Assembly (NCBI GenBank): GCA_946122785.1
Contig: CAMGYJ010000007.1
Coordinates: 1,938,909-2,002,908 of the forward strand
Source: Linum tenue
Taxonomy: Eukaryota > Streptophyta > Magnoliopsida > Malpighiales > Linaceae
Length of the DNA stretch: 64,000 nt
Direction of reading: 5' to 3'
Shown here: positions 52,001 to 62,779 of the stretch, in pieces
How the letters are laid out: each line of letters opens with the position of its first letter
Position numbering within the stretch: position 1 is the first letter of the stretch
Notes under the pieces: model-generated
What the model saw: the letters and a program-made list of their open reading frames with translations, nothing else
Database searches by the model: none
Told to the model about the DNA's origin: nothing
Made by a program: the position numbers and the translations under genes

Positions 52001-52831
52001 GATAAAGAAAGAAGAAAGGGAAACAGGTGACACTGGTTTCAAGCCTTACATGGACTACTTGAGCAAGAAGAAAGGGTTCATGCTCTGCTTCTTGTCAGTC
52101 CTTTTCCAATTCGTGTTCACCGTCGCCCAACTGTTACAGAGCTATCTATTGGCTGCTAATATTCAGAGTCCTGGAATGAGTAGAGTGACACTGTTCAGTC
52201 TCTACACTGTCATAGGATGTACATTGCCACTCTTCATGTTCTTGAGGGCCCTCTCCATGGTTAGACTTGGTTGCGACGCTTCAGAATCGATCTTCTCCAC
52301 GCTTATCCACTCATTGTTCAGGGCACCCATGTCCTTCTATGACTCTACCCCTCTGGGAAGAATACTCAGCCGGGTAAAGAAACTCATGAACATTGAGTTT
52401 GAAAGTCTCTTCAAAGTTCATGACATTACTGAAACCAGTTCCTTTTTCATGGCTCAACAGGTTTCTTCCGACTTAAGCATCATAGACCTTGAGCTGGCAT
52501 ATAAGTTAACAATATCACTGGGATCAACTTTGAATGCATACACTATCTTGGCCCTTTTAGCAACTCTAGCATGGCCTGTCTTGTTCATTATTTTCCCCAT
52601 CCTTTATCTAATCATGGTCTTACAGGTACTTTACTACGAACTTTTGTCCGAATTATGAACAAGTCTTGACCATTCTTGTACTTCAAGTCATCTTTCTTTA
52701 ACACAGAGATACTACTTCAACACTGCGAAAGAGCTAATGAGGATCAACGGGACAACAAAGTCATCTGTTGTGAGCCATCTCGCCGAATCCATCGCTGGAG
52801 CCACGACGATCAGAGCTTTCGAGGAGGAACA
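49079..52831 (+). CDS. ABCC10: ABC transporter, ABCC10-like (MRP type), 5' part, interrupted
   Basis: Coding exons 49079-51511, 51593-51679, 51777-52373, 52461-52625 and 52707-52831, where a Copia element splits the exon. The remaining exons are at 57854-59283. ABCC proteins move glutathione and other conjugates, usually into the vacuole. This part has TMD0 helices from about residue 35, the first membrane domain (about 300-580), and NBD1 with Walker [10 protein letters not shown] (about 680), signature [15 protein letters not shown] (about 770) and Walker [15 protein letters not shown]. The second membrane domain then begins ([15 protein letters not shown]) and the reading breaks off after TIRAFEEE. 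The start is uncertain: in-frame ATGs lie at 49061, 49070, 49076 and 49079. The 87-bp intron 52374-52460 is a whole number of codons without stops. Exon phases across the whole gene sum to about 1501 codons, so apart from the insertion the gene looks intact. Confidence 0.93.
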
Positions 52832-53046
52832 TGTTAAATATAGGGACTGCTTTGTAAATAGCCAAATAGGGTTTGTGATGTAAACCCTATATATATGTGC
52901 CGAACTGTACAGAAGAGGTTACGAAAAACATAATACTAAAACCTGAGAGGGAGATCCTCTCCGTGGACTAGTGTCTCACCGACGATACCACGTTAAAAAA
53001 CTTTGTGTCTCTTTACGTTCATACGCTTTGCATTAGGATTTTGTCA
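52832..53046 (+). repeat. Copia 5' LTR
   Basis: 215 bp, starts TGTTAAATATAGGG and ends GGATTTTGTCA. It carries the TATA-like CCTATATATATG near 52888. It matches the 3' LTR at 57634-57848 with no difference that I can see. Confidence 0.95.
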
Positions 53047-53058
53047 TGGTATCAGAGC
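53047..53058 (+). promoter_or_regulatory. Copia primer-binding site
   Basis: TGGTATCAGAGC immediately follows the left LTR and complements the 3' end of plant initiator tRNA-Met, the standard primer for Copia reverse transcription. Confidence 0.9.
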
Positions 53059-53151
53059 TGTGGTTCTAATCCTTTGATTGCTACAGCTGCTGCCGAACCC
53101 TATCTCATCAATCAACGTTCTGCTCGTACTGTTACGTGTTCGGCTGGAAGA

Positions 53152-56100
53152 ATGGATTCAGGGAGATTTGATGTTGCTACTACCAAGTTTGATGGGAAGA
53201 ACTTTGCGTTGTGGGAATTCCAATTCCGCAACTTCATTGAAGGAAAGAGATTGATGCCGATCCTGTTGGGGACTCGGAAGAAACCTGCTGCCGATGCTCC
53301 GGAGAAAGACAAGGCTGACTGGGCAGCCGAGAATGCCCAGGTCATCTCCTGGTTGGCTGGTTGTGTCGATATCCCCATTGCGCTAGGGCTTCGACAATAC
53401 TCGGAGGCGTCGGAGATGTGGCGCCATATATGCTCTACGTATGCGCAAGCTAATACCTCACGTCAATTTGATTTAGAATTTGCAATGGCTAAATTGGTGC
53501 AGGGAGACAGAGATATTAGAAGCTATTATCAGGAATACATCCACCTATGGACCGAATATGATTTGCTCATGGCTTCCTTGGCCCCGGAAGCGACTACAGC
53601 TGAAGTCTTGAAGGAGCGTACACGTTCCAGATTAATGCAATTCATTATGAAGCTAAGACCCGAATTTGAGGCTGCTCGTGCATCTTTGATCCATCGCGGC
53701 GTGACGGGATTTGATGAAGTTCTTGGGGAATTGATTAGAGAGGAGACTCGCCTGAAGAGTCAGGCGCAAATTGATAATCAGCTGCCGCAAAGTGAGTCAG
53801 CTTTTGCGGTTAGCAAAGGCTCTTCAGCTCGACCTCAGTTTCAACGTCAAGGTACAAGTACACTTACATGTCACTTTTGTCATGAGGTAGGTCACATCCA
53901 ACCTCATTGTCGCAAGAAGAACGAATGCATTTATTGTAAAAGGACTGGACATATAATCTTGGACTGTAAAACTCTAGCAAAACGTGGTGGTATTCGCCCG
54001 GGTTCAGCTGCTGGTAATGCACTGGCTGGTAGTAGATCGAGTTATGCGGTAGTGGAGTCTACTTCGGCAGGAAAAACTTCGACGAGTACAGGTTCCATAG
54101 GGACAGCAGCATCTATTTCTCCTGATTTAATACGTCGTCTTGTTCAAGAAGCTTTGCAAGATGCTCTCCCGATAGCTTTGAACTCGGCATTTTCCACTGG
54201 CGGCTTATCAGGTAATTCTCCACGTTGGTTGCTAGATTCAGCAGCCTTTAATCATATGTCTAGTGCTCGTAATAAATTTATCTCGTTACAACCTGCATCA
54301 TCGAAGAGTTTGCAAGTGGCAAATGGTGCACAGCTCACTGTTCAAGGCAAGGGTACTGCTGTGTCGGGGAGAGTAAAACTCTCTAATACCTTGTATGTTC
54401 CCCAGCTCGTTCCGAGCTTGGTTTCCGTCGGACAGCTAGCAGAAAAAGGGTTGAATGTGGTCTTTGATTCTAACGGATGCGTTGTGCAGGATCCGAGAAC
54501 CGGGACGGTGATCGGGAAAGGTCATAAGCAAGGGAGGGTCTTTGTCCTCGATGAGTTACAAGAAGATGGTGAGAAGGTTTCCAGTCAAGTCATGGGTCAC
54601 AGTTCGGCAAAGTCATCTGGTGGAGAACTAGTTTATTCGCCAGAGGTAGTTATGGGCAATAAAACAAACAATTTGAGTGCTTGTAATTTGGGTTTGGATT
54701 CTCTGTTAGGTTATTCAGTGAAGCATGGCGAGGTTGATTTTTCAGTTCACAGTACGGTTTGGGATTTATGGCACAAACGTTTGGGTCATCCTCATTCGGC
54801 TAGATTATTGCATATGTTTCGGAATAAGATATTGCCGGCACAATTAAGCTCTGATTTTCATTCTCCTTCTACATGTGTTCATTGTATTGAAGCAAAGACC
54901 ACTCAAAGCTCGTTCTCATCCAGCGAAACAGTTTATGAAAATCCATTTGATTTAATTCATACGGATTTATGGGGGCCATCACCGATTACTTCACGTCTTG
55001 GATATCGATACTTTGCTCTATTTATTGATCATACTACACGATTTACCTGGATCTATTTTCTTCGACGGAAATCTGAATTGATAGACTGTGCAAAGGAGTT
55101 CATCCAGATGATCCAGACTCAGTTTAACACAACAGTTAAGCTCATTCGATCCGATCCGGGAGGGGAGTTCACCTCCAAACCTCTCGTCGATTACTATGCT
55201 TCTCGGGGGATTTTAATTCAACAATCCTGTCCCGGTGTTTCGCAGCAAAACGGAGTTGTGGAAAGGAAAAATCGACATGTCCTTGAGCTTACTCGTGCCA
55301 TTCTCTTTCACTCACAGGTTCCGAGCGGATTCTGGACTGAAGCAGTGAAGACTGTTGTTTATTTAATTAACCGGCAGGTTACTCCAGTTCTCGAGAATCG
55401 TTCTCCTTATCAGGCACTCTATCACAAGCCCCCTAACTACTCTTTCCTCCGTGTGTTCGGCTGTGTCTGCTTTGTTCTCTTGCCAAAGAAAGAACGACAC
55501 AAGCTTGCACCCAAGACGGCTCGATGTGTGTTCTTGGGTTATAGTCCAGCACATAAGGGATATTTGTGTTATGATCCTCAACACCGCCGTATGCGTATAT
55601 CCTGTCATGTGGTGTTCCTGGAGCAAGTTATGTATTATCCACGATCAGTTGAGTCTCCGAAGCAACCCTATGAGTTTCTTGCTCCACTAGCATCACTGTT
55701 TCCGGAGGTAACGCCACATGCGGCAGGTGCTGATCCTCCTGGAGGGGGACCAGAGGGAAGTGATAATGACAATAATTTGGTGAATTCTCCACCTGGTACA
55801 CCTTTATTTCTTCATAACACAGCGGCATCTTCATCCTCTTCACATGGAACATCTTCTTCGTCTTCTAGTGCCGCTCCTGATGGAGCTACGACTTCACTTT
55901 CACATGGCTCTGGTTCAAGTTCTAGTGGCTTTTCAAACAATGATGATGGCGCCCTTGTTATGGAGGAAGAAGAGTTTGAGCATACACCAACCCCACCACC
56001 CTTACCTTTGCCTCGCAGGTCTGATCGGGTCAACAAAGGTGCGCCTCCAACAAAGCTCCTGGATTATGTGGGTTATTCAACTGAGTCTATTCCCATCCCA

Positions 56101-57639
56101 TCACACTATCGCTTCGCAAAGGGTCATGAGAAATGGGAATCGGCAATGACAGATGAGACAAATGCGTTGGAGGCAAACAGAACATGGGATCTCGTTCCTC
56201 GCCGACCAGAGATGTCTGTGATTGGGTCGAGATGGATTTATAATATAAAAATGCATCCAGATGGTTCTGTGGAAAGGTTCAAAGCAAGAGTGGTTGCTCA
56301 AGGATTTCGACAAGAGTTTGGAGTTGACTATGAGGAGACCTTTGCTCCTGTTGCTAAGATGCAAACAGTACGCAGCATTTTTGCAGTTGCGGCTATGAAA
56401 GAATGGCCTCTTATACAACTTGATGTGAAGAATGCATTCTTACACGGTGATTTAAAAGAAACTATCTACATGGAGCGGCCGCCGGGATATGAGAAAGGAG
56501 GACCAAACATGGTGTGTAAGCTGAATCGTTCACTGTATGGGTTAAAACAGGCTCCACGAGCTTGGTTTGAAAAATTTCATGGAACTATTCTGCAAGCTGG
56601 GTTTACTCAAAGTGAGAATGATCCCTCACTGTTTATTCGACACACTACGCATGGAATAGTAGCGTTGCTACTTTATGTTGATGATATGATAATTACTGGA
56701 AACGATCAGGATGGCATCAAAGAATTGACGAAATCATTACATCAGGCATTCAATCTTAAGGAATTGGGAGATGTCTCTTATTTCCTAGGATTGGAAGTGC
56801 ATCGGTCGAAGAGTGGTTTATTTGTTTGTCAGAAAAAGTATATTACAGATTTGCTGGAATCTACACAAATGACAGACTGCAAGCCATGTTCTACACCGAT
56901 GGAGCAAAACTTGAAGCTTAGCCGAGAGAGTGGAGATCTATTGGAAGATCAATCCTTCTACCGAAGTGTAGTGGGAAGTCTTATCTACCTCACACATACA
57001 CGGCCCGACATATCTTACACAGTGCAGGTTATAAGTCAGTTTGTTGGGGTAGCTCGAACCTCACACTTGGATGCTGTCAATCGTCTTCTGCGCTACCTAA
57101 AGGGGACAAGAGAGGTTGGTTTATTCTTCCCAGCTGGTGGTGAATCTATTCTTGAAGCTTTTGCAGATGCAGATTATGCCGGGTGCCAAGATACAAGAAG
57201 ATCAACGTCAGGTTGGTGCATTCGATTCGGACAGTCCTTTGTTTCATGGAGGTGTCGCAAACAAGATAAGGTCTCAAAATCTTCTACCGAAGCCGAGTAC
57301 AGATCAATGTCTGAGGTCAGTTCTGAAATGGTGTGGCTGCAACGTTTGTTTCGAGACTTGGGAATAGAATGTCGAGCTCCAATGGTACTCAATGGGGATA
57401 ACACCAGTGCAATGCAGATAGCTCTCAATCCGGTTCTTCATGATAGAACCAAACATATAGAGGTTCATGTGCACTATATACGCCAGCTAGTAGGGGAGGG
57501 AGTTATTCAGCTACAGTATCTGCGAACTGAAGATCAGACTGCCGATCTTCTGACAAAAGCAGTCTCATCAAGCAGGCATTGGTATCTCTCTTGCAAATTG
57601 ATGTTGAGAACCAAACATCAATTTGAGGGAGGGTGTTAA
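53152..57639 (+). CDS. Copia Gag-Pol polyprotein
   Basis: One frame of 1495 codons from MDSGRFDVATTKFDGKNF; an in-frame ATG at 53005 lies in the LTR and is not the likely start. Domains in Copia order are as follows. Gag has a UBN2-like region and two CCHC knuckles (CHFCHEVGHIQPHC and CIYCKRTGHIILDC, about 240-275). Protease has WLLDSAAFNHMS (about 358), with DSA where most elements have DSG. The integrase zinc finger (WHKRLGHPHS) is followed by the DDE core with HTDLWGPSP, IRSDPGGEF and GVVERKNR. Reverse transcriptase has LLLYVDDMIITG (about 1175). RNase H has FADADYAG, STEAEYRSMSE and the tail DRTKHIEVHVHYIRQ. No stop or frameshift interrupts the frame. The stop lies only a few bases inside the 3' LTR. 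Confidence 0.96.
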   Translation: MDSGRFDVATTKFDGKNFALWEFQFRNFIEGKRLMPILLGTRKKPAADAPEKDKADWAAENAQVISWLAGCVDIPIALGLRQYSEASEMWRHICSTYAQANTSRQFDLEFAMAKLVQGDRDIRSYYQEYIHLWTEYDLLMASLAPEATTAEVLKERTRSRLMQFIMKLRPEFEAARASLIHRGVTGFDEVLGELIREETRLKSQAQIDNQLPQSESAFAVSKGSSARPQFQRQGTSTLTCHFCHEVGHIQPHCRKKNECIYCKRTGHIILDCKTLAKRGGIRPGSAAGNALAGSRSSYAVVESTSAGKTSTSTGSIGTAASISPDLIRRLVQEALQDALPIALNSAFSTGGLSGNSPRWLLDSAAFNHMSSARNKFISLQPASSKSLQVANGAQLTVQGKGTAVSGRVKLSNTLYVPQLVPSLVSVGQLAEKGLNVVFDSNGCVVQDPRTGTVIGKGHKQGRVFVLDELQEDGEKVSSQVMGHSSAKSSGGELVYSPEVVMGNKTNNLSACNLGLDSLLGYSVKHGEVDFSVHSTVWDLWHKRLGHPHSARLLHMFRNKILPAQLSSDFHSPSTCVHCIEAKTTQSSFSSSETVYENPFDLIHTDLWGPSPITSRLGYRYFALFIDHTTRFTWIYFLRRKSELIDCAKEFIQMIQTQFNTTVKLIRSDPGGEFTSKPLVDYYASRGILIQQSCPGVSQQNGVVERKNRHVLELTRAILFHSQVPSGFWTEAVKTVVYLINRQVTPVLENRSPYQALYHKPPNYSFLRVFGCVCFVLLPKKERHKLAPKTARCVFLGYSPAHKGYLCYDPQHRRMRISCHVVFLEQVMYYPRSVESPKQPYEFLAPLASLFPEVTPHAAGADPPGGGPEGSDNDNNLVNSPPGTPLFLHNTAASSSSSHGTSSSSSSAAPDGATTSLSHGSGSSSSGFSNNDDGALVMEEEEFEHTPTPPPLPLPRRSDRVNKGAPPTKLLDYVGYSTESIPIPSHYRFAKGHEKWESAMTDETNALEANRTWDLVPRRPEMSVIGSRWIYNIKMHPDGSVERFKARVVAQGFRQEFGVDYEETFAPVAKMQTVRSIFAVAAMKEWPLIQLDVKNAFLHGDLKETIYMERPPGYEKGGPNMVCKLNRSLYGLKQAPRAWFEKFHGTILQAGFTQSENDPSLFIRHTTHGIVALLLYVDDMIITGNDQDGIKELTKSLHQAFNLKELGDVSYFLGLEVHRSKSGLFVCQKKYITDLLESTQMTDCKPCSTPMEQNLKLSRESGDLLEDQSFYRSVVGSLIYLTHTRPDISYTVQVISQFVGVARTSHLDAVNRLLRYLKGTREVGLFFPAGGESILEAFADADYAGCQDTRRSTSGWCIRFGQSFVSWRCRKQDKVSKSSTEAEYRSMSEVSSEMVWLQRLFRDLGIECRAPMVLNGDNTSAMQIALNPVLHDRTKHIEVHVHYIRQLVGEGVIQLQYLRTEDQTADLLTKAVSSSRHWYLSCKLMLRTKHQFEGGC
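57622..57633 (+). promoter_or_regulatory. Copia polypurine tract
   Basis: TTTGAGGGAGGG directly precedes the right LTR and is the expected primer site for plus-strand synthesis. Confidence 0.85.
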
Positions 57640-57848
57640 ATATAGGGACTGCTTTGTAAATAGCCAAATAGGGTTTGTGATGTAAACCCTATATATATGT
57701 GCCGAACTGTACAGAAGAGGTTACGAAAAACATAATACTAAAACCTGAGAGGGAGATCCTCTCCGTGGACTAGTGTCTCACCGACGATACCACGTTAAAA
57801 AACTTTGTGTCTCTTTACGTTCATACGCTTTGCATTAGGATTTTGTCA
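57634..57848 (+). repeat. Copia 3' LTR
   Basis: 215 bp, same sequence as the 5' LTR, followed by the second GAACA target copy (57849-57853) and then the resumed ABCC exon. Confidence 0.95.
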
Positions 57849-57853
57849 GAACA

Positions 57854-59283
57854 AAGATTCTTTACAAAGAACCTCGTTCTCGTTGACAGCAATGCTAGCA
57901 CTTACTTCCACACCTTCTCCGCGAGCCAGTGGTTGATCCAACGACTCGAGATCCCTTGCGCAATCGTTCTCTCGGCTTCAGCACTCGCCATGACTTTGCT
58001 TCCTCTTGGTGATTCTGCTTCAGGTAACATTAACCCTTAAAAACTTCATGGTGAAGACATTAAAGTTCAGTAAATCTCACATGGCTTTTTTCCTTCCCTC
58101 TGCAGGGTTGGTTGGGATGGCACTCTCATATGGTCTGTCACTCAATGTGTTCCTCATAGTAGCAGTGCATTACCAGTGCTTCACTGCAGAATCAATCATT
58201 TCAGTAGAAAGGCTAGAACAGTATATGCACATTCCTAGTGAAGCTCCACAAGTGATTGAGGCTGCAAGGCCTCCAGCCAACTGGCCAAGCCACGGCCAAG
58301 TGGAGATCTGTAACTTGAAAGTCAGGTATCAGAAGAACAGTCCACTGGTTCTCCGCGGCATAAGCTGCAGGATCGAGGGAGGTGACAAGATTGGGATAGT
58401 TGGAAGGACTGGAAGTGGGAAGACAACTCTCATCAGTGCATTGTTCAGGCTGGTTGAGCCAACAGAAGGAAGGATTGTCATAGATGGGATTGACATCGCC
58501 ACAATAGGACTCCATGACCTGAGATCACACTTTGGGATCATCCCACAGGAGCCAACTCTTTTTTGTGGCACTGTGAGGTACAATCTGGACCCTTTGTCTC
58601 GGCATACTGACCCAGAAATATGGGAGGTTCTGCAGAAATGCCAGCTCCGGGAAGCCATTCTGCAGAAGGAAGAAGGTTTGGACACATCAGGTAATGGAAT
58701 AGCTAGCTATAATTACTATGCTTTCAGAGGCAGCTGTTCTGCCTGGGGCGAGCAAAGTCATGGCGAAGTAATGCTACCAACATTGATGTTGGTGTTGCAG
58801 TTGCAGAAGAAGGGTCCAATTGGAGCATGGGGCAGAGGCAGCTGTTCTGCCTGGGGCGAGCGCTGCTGAAGCGAAGCAAGGTTTTGGTGCTGGACGAAGC
58901 AACAGCTTCCATTGACAACGCCACGGATGCGATCCTTCAGAGGATCATCAGAACAGAGTTTGCAGAGTGCACTGTCATCACTGTAGCTCACAGAATCCCT
59001 ACTGTCATGGATAGCACCAAGGTTCTCGCCATCGCCGACGGTATCACACCAACAACCATATAAAATTCTCCCTCGCTATCTCTATATAACGCTGTGGAAT
59101 CAGGATTCCGTGGCACGTGGAACAACTAATTAATCACCTTTGTTTGTTTTTGTTCTTCCCTTTAAAACAAAAAAAACAGGGAAGTTGGCAGAGTATGATG
59201 CGCCGGAAAATCTGATGAATGAGGAAGGCTCCCTCTTCCGCCAACTTGTGCAGGAGTTCTGGTCACATTCTACAAACAACTAG
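57854..59283 (+). CDS. ABCC10: ABC transporter, ABCC10-like, 3' part after the Copia insertion
   Basis: Continuation of the gene at 49079-52831. Coding exons are 57854-58023, 58106-58690, 58801-59040 and 59180-59283. They encode the end of the second membrane domain and the whole of NBD2: Walker [12 protein letters not shown]-loop region [10 protein letters not shown], signature [15 protein letters not shown], Walker [13 protein letters not shown] and the switch histidine in TVAHRIPT. The C-terminus is [13 protein letters not shown]. Without the Copia element and one GAACA copy, the reading phase runs straight from the upstream exon. On this allele the 3' part can only be reached by a transcript reading through or spliced around 5 kb of retrotransposon, or by one started in the 3' LTR. 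Neither would give a normal protein. Intron 58691-58800 contains a 29-bp copy of the next exon. Confidence 0.93.
58725..58861 (+). repeat. 29-bp exon segment duplicated into the adjacent intron
   Basis: A perfect 29-bp direct repeat: 58725-58753 in the intron and 58833-58861 in the exon that encodes the NBD2 signature. It contains GGCAGCTGTTCTGCCTGGGG. It is most simply explained by local template switching or break repair. Splice sites at 58691 and 58800 are kept. Confidence 0.85.
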
Positions 59284-60257
59284 AAAGAAGAAGAAGAAGA
59301 AGACTGCTTTGGCCATGGTTTTTCTTCCAACTCCATTATTTTTTTTTTTTTGCATGCTTGTATCTTGTTGTTGCCTTGATTGAATGTCTATGGCGGAAGC
59401 AGTCAGTAAAAACGGCCTGCCCCAATAAACTAGTACATTAGATCGCAAGTGTATTTATTGCCTTAGCCTTACTAAAAAAAAAATCCTGCGACAACTAGAA
59501 TGGTCAAATTCGTTACAACAGCAATTCAGTCTATTTATTTAAATGATCGATGTATGAATTGATTAGGTTTGACGCAACCTCTCTCTCGTTTGAACTTGAC
59601 TATTCTATCGGTTCACATTTAATCACAAAATGTTTATGAAAAAGAATACTAACGTGAATTAAAAACTATTCGACCCTAACTAGTTACTAATTTTAATTCT
59701 ACTTACTCTTCGTCATTTTCTGGCCTCCTTGCTTTGCTAGTGTTAAGTGATCCAAGTTCAAGTGCTTGGAGAGCATATTTACTGAAACAAATACGATTGT
59801 CCCGATAAGACACTCCTTTCGTTCTTCCTTTATGTTTTTTTACGAAATTACCTACTAGCCCTTAATTACTAATTTAATTCGATAAGCTCTTTATATGAGT
59901 TTTTTCTTTTTTTTTTTTGAAGAATTCGAACGCTTTGCTACATATTATTTCTATTTTATTGGATATTAACCGTTCTAAATCAACCATCATATACTTAAAA
60001 ATCAATTAGCGTACTATAAATCGCTAACTTTTTCGATTCAACAAACGGTTCTCAAAACACAGGTTTATTGAAAGTGGGTCAAATGCTAAAAGCCTATCAT
60101 TCAGCTTTAGAGCCCCCCGTAGAAACGAGAGCTAAAAACAAACAGAAGCAATGATCACTCCAAACTTATTCCAGCAGGCTTAGGCCCAACAGATAAATGG
60201 ACTTCCTTCCCTCAGCCCATTTAAACCTACAAGCCCGGCCCAAATCCCCCCACATCA
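59284..60257. other. Intergenic, ABCC 3' UTR and dirigent 3' flank
   Basis: No gene. Includes the 3' ends of the convergent ABCC and dirigent genes. Confidence 0.6.
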
Positions 60258-60842
60258 CTAGTAACACTCGTAAAACTTGACATGAACCCCAACACAAAGA
60301 TGCCCGTCCACGACCTCGTCGGTCGTCGTCGCAATCCCACGGTGCATGAAGAAATCCCCCGTCCCGCCGACCACCGGCACGTCACGTGTCTTCAGCGTCA
60401 CGGGCTCGGCCCCAGCGAACGTGATGCTGCCTTTATAGTCCGTGCTGTTGAGCACGAACGCGAAGCCCAGCCACACCGAGTACGTGGACTTGGCGTCGAA
60501 GATGTACGATCCTTGGGCCCGGCCCACGGGCTTGGAGCGGATGTTCTTGTCCAACGTGACGGGGTCGTCGAAGATGATCATGTCGCCGAAGTGGAAGTTC
60601 GGGGAGAGGGAGGTGCGGGTGCCGGAGCTGGAGGAGCCGGCGACGGGGCTGGCGACGATGACGGAGGTGGCGTTGGCGGCGTTGTGGCCGTCGTAGAGGA
60701 TGTCGTGGAAGTAGAGGTCGAGTTTCTTGCATGGTGTGAGGGGTGTTTTCTTGGGGGAGGAAGCGGCCATGGATGAGGTGAAGAAGAAGGTGGTGGTGAT
60801 GAAGAGGAGGAGGAAGGAATGGCTGCTTTGGGTTTTCTTCAT
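60258..60842 (-). CDS. DIR: Dirigent protein
   Basis: A single-exon gene of 194 codons. The N-terminus ([23 protein letters not shown]) is a signal peptide, so the protein is secreted to the apoplast. Dirigent proteins steer the coupling of coniferyl alcohol radicals or related phenoxy radicals to one stereoisomer in lignan and wall-phenolic synthesis; they have no oxidase activity of their own. Conserved blocks are [35 protein letters not shown] and [15 protein letters not shown] with a final HVKFYEC. Two N-glycosylation sites (NATS, NSTD) are present. The length is normal. Coding DNA is GC-rich, so several antisense ORFs over it are shadows. The subfamily cannot be fixed by eye. Confidence 0.95.
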   Translation of the reverse strand: MKKTQSSHSFLLLFITTTFFFTSSMAASSPKKTPLTPCKKLDLYFHDILYDGHNAANATSVIVASPVAGSSSSGTRTSLSPNFHFGDMIIFDDPVTLDKNIRSKPVGRAQGSYIFDAKSTYSVWLGFAFVLNSTDYKGSITFAGAEPVTLKTRDVPVVGGTGDFFMHRGIATTTDEVVDGHLCVGVHVKFYECY

Positions 60843-62779
60843 GTTTGTGACCTTGTGTTTTGGAGGGGTTGGATATATGTGTAGTGTGGAGTACTTCTAT
60901 GTTTTGGCATGGCGGGGCTTTTTATAGGAGAGATAAAGGGTGTGGAATGGTTTGGTCCGTAACGGATCGTATTGAACTGTATCAGATCAAATTGTTTGAA
61001 TCGAATGTAATGTGCTTCGGTTGTTGGTTATATGAATTCTATATATGCAGAATAAAAATGAATGAAAAAGACATTTTAACATATCAGACAAGATCGAATG
61101 CGTTCTAATTTGTCATTTACTATTAAATCACAGTTCCCATGAGTTTAATCCGAATCATATCATTGTACACCCCCTAATGGAGATCTATAAGCGAATGGAT
61201 ACATTATTATCCATAAAGGAGAATACCCGGATTCTAATAATACAACTTCCACTAATTTTTTTCAAAATAGCGATTCTGATACCGGTTCCCTGAAAACTGT
61301 AGCGATCTTACCCAGATTGCTTCTAACAAACGTGATATGCACAAATTGCTACTTAGAGATGCGATCCAGCCTTCAAAACCGAGGCCAATTCCAGTAATCT
61401 TCACCTTTCATATGTGAAAGTTGAAACTTTCAAACGATCGTAACTTTGATCTCCCATGTACCAACACAAAAATCGTTTGACACTACAGCAAATTACCCCA
61501 AAACTTGTATATTTTGAGGAATATTAATGTAAGTATGGTATTATAGGATTATTTCAATGATTCTTGTATTTTGGGTAAAAATATACCCATAAAGCAAGTA
61601 GGGCCTATTTTTTACATAGTTTGAGCTTTTCCATGCAGAGTCTGTGGTTCAAGGTTCATTGTTTCCCCTTTATTCGGTTCTTTGTGACTGCAAAATGCAA
61701 CTATTTATGAACATGGACTGATGATGATATTTGCATTCTTGGCTTTTTATCCTTTTCCTGCGTCGTCTTCTCTGTACGTGGGGACGTAAAACTCATGTGT
61801 ATGGCTGGTAGGTAAGAAGCTGTAATTGCACATGTTAAAAGATGAGAATGAGGTAGGTGATGCAAGGGGGAAAGAAAACCCACAGAACTCTTGAGATTGA
61901 GTCATTGAGATATGGTAGGTGGCGACTGGTGAGTGTACCGCCACCCCGTCGAGTTGCCCACGGACTAGCACCGCAGCACGACATATTATGGTTAGGGTAT
62001 GGTACGGTACGAATACGGACACAAAATATATAAGTTTAGTTTGACGTGAATTTGTATATTTTATGAACCATTTCATATATCAAATTTGACAATTGGGACT
62101 CACACGATAAACTTATGAATCATAGAAGACAAGAGTTGAGGAAAGTGGGCTCGAGATGACACGTGCTGTGACACAGTCCATTGTCAAGGTACAATGCTAA
62201 GTAGCTTTTACGTTTTTAGTACTTAGCTAACAATATTTCTTTCCCTATATTACGTATTGTTTAGTACGATGTAATCGTATTTGACATGGATTTCATAATG
62301 AGTTATAAGGTTTTTTCACATTTCGAGAAATATCAACGACATTGCATAAGACTACATATTTTGCAATCAAAACGAGCCTTGCCAAGAAAACAAGAAGAAA
62401 CATTAGCATTTTTTTTACTGTAAGTAACGCTCACAGTCAAAAGCCCAAGCAAACGTGCGAGTCCATCCCAAAAAGAGTTGTTTAGCAGGCTTGAAAATTG
62501 AGCCGGGCTCGCCTTTCAAAACCTCAAAGCCCAAACTTGATTAATCGAACCTTTCACATTACTTGGCCCAAATCAAACGGCTTTTGTCGGGTTTGTGAGG
62601 GCCGAGACTCCGTTTCCAAAAAACTACATACAAGAAGCTTGGCTCCAGAGAGTAAAAAAGCACGCGAAAACTTGCGCTCCCGCCAGCTTCTCATTCATCC
62701 AAAAATTCAAAGTTTCGAAAGGCTTCCAAGAGGTTCCAGTTCCAACTTCCAATCCACTCTCAAGCAACTCCGATCGACA
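60843..62779. other. Intergenic, no gene seen
   Basis: Divergent spacer between the dirigent gene and the small coiled-coil gene. ORFs at 60860-61108, 61701-61883 and 61747-62076 have no domain and poor coding character. The last 250 bases contain the leader and promoter of the gene at 62780. Confidence 0.55.
60918..60927 (-). promoter_or_regulatory. Candidate TATA box for dirigent gene
   Basis: On the minus strand CTATAAAAAG lies about 75 bases upstream of the start codon, giving a leader of about 45 bases. The site and spacing are typical of plant class II promoters. Confidence 0.65.

Larger units (their letters stand above)
52832..57848 (+). mobile_element. Full-length Ty1/Copia LTR retrotransposon inserted in ABCC exon
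   Basis: A 5017-bp element with 215-bp LTRs at 52832-53046 and 57634-57848. The two LTRs read as identical base for base and have TG...CA ends. The 5-bp target duplication GAACA flanks it (52827-52831 and 57849-57853). The primer-binding site TGGTATCAGAGC follows the left LTR and a polypurine tract (TTTGAGGGAGGG) precedes the right one. Each LTR contains a CCTATATATATG TATA region. One uninterrupted ORF encodes Gag-Pol. Identical LTRs and an open ORF indicate very recent transposition. It lies in the same orientation as the ABCC gene, so its LTR promoter and terminator can act on host transcripts. Confidence 0.97.

Noticed and set aside
60282..60776. 164-codon antisense ORF over the dirigent gene
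   Set aside because: Shadow of the GC-rich dirigent coding sequence with no domain of its own.
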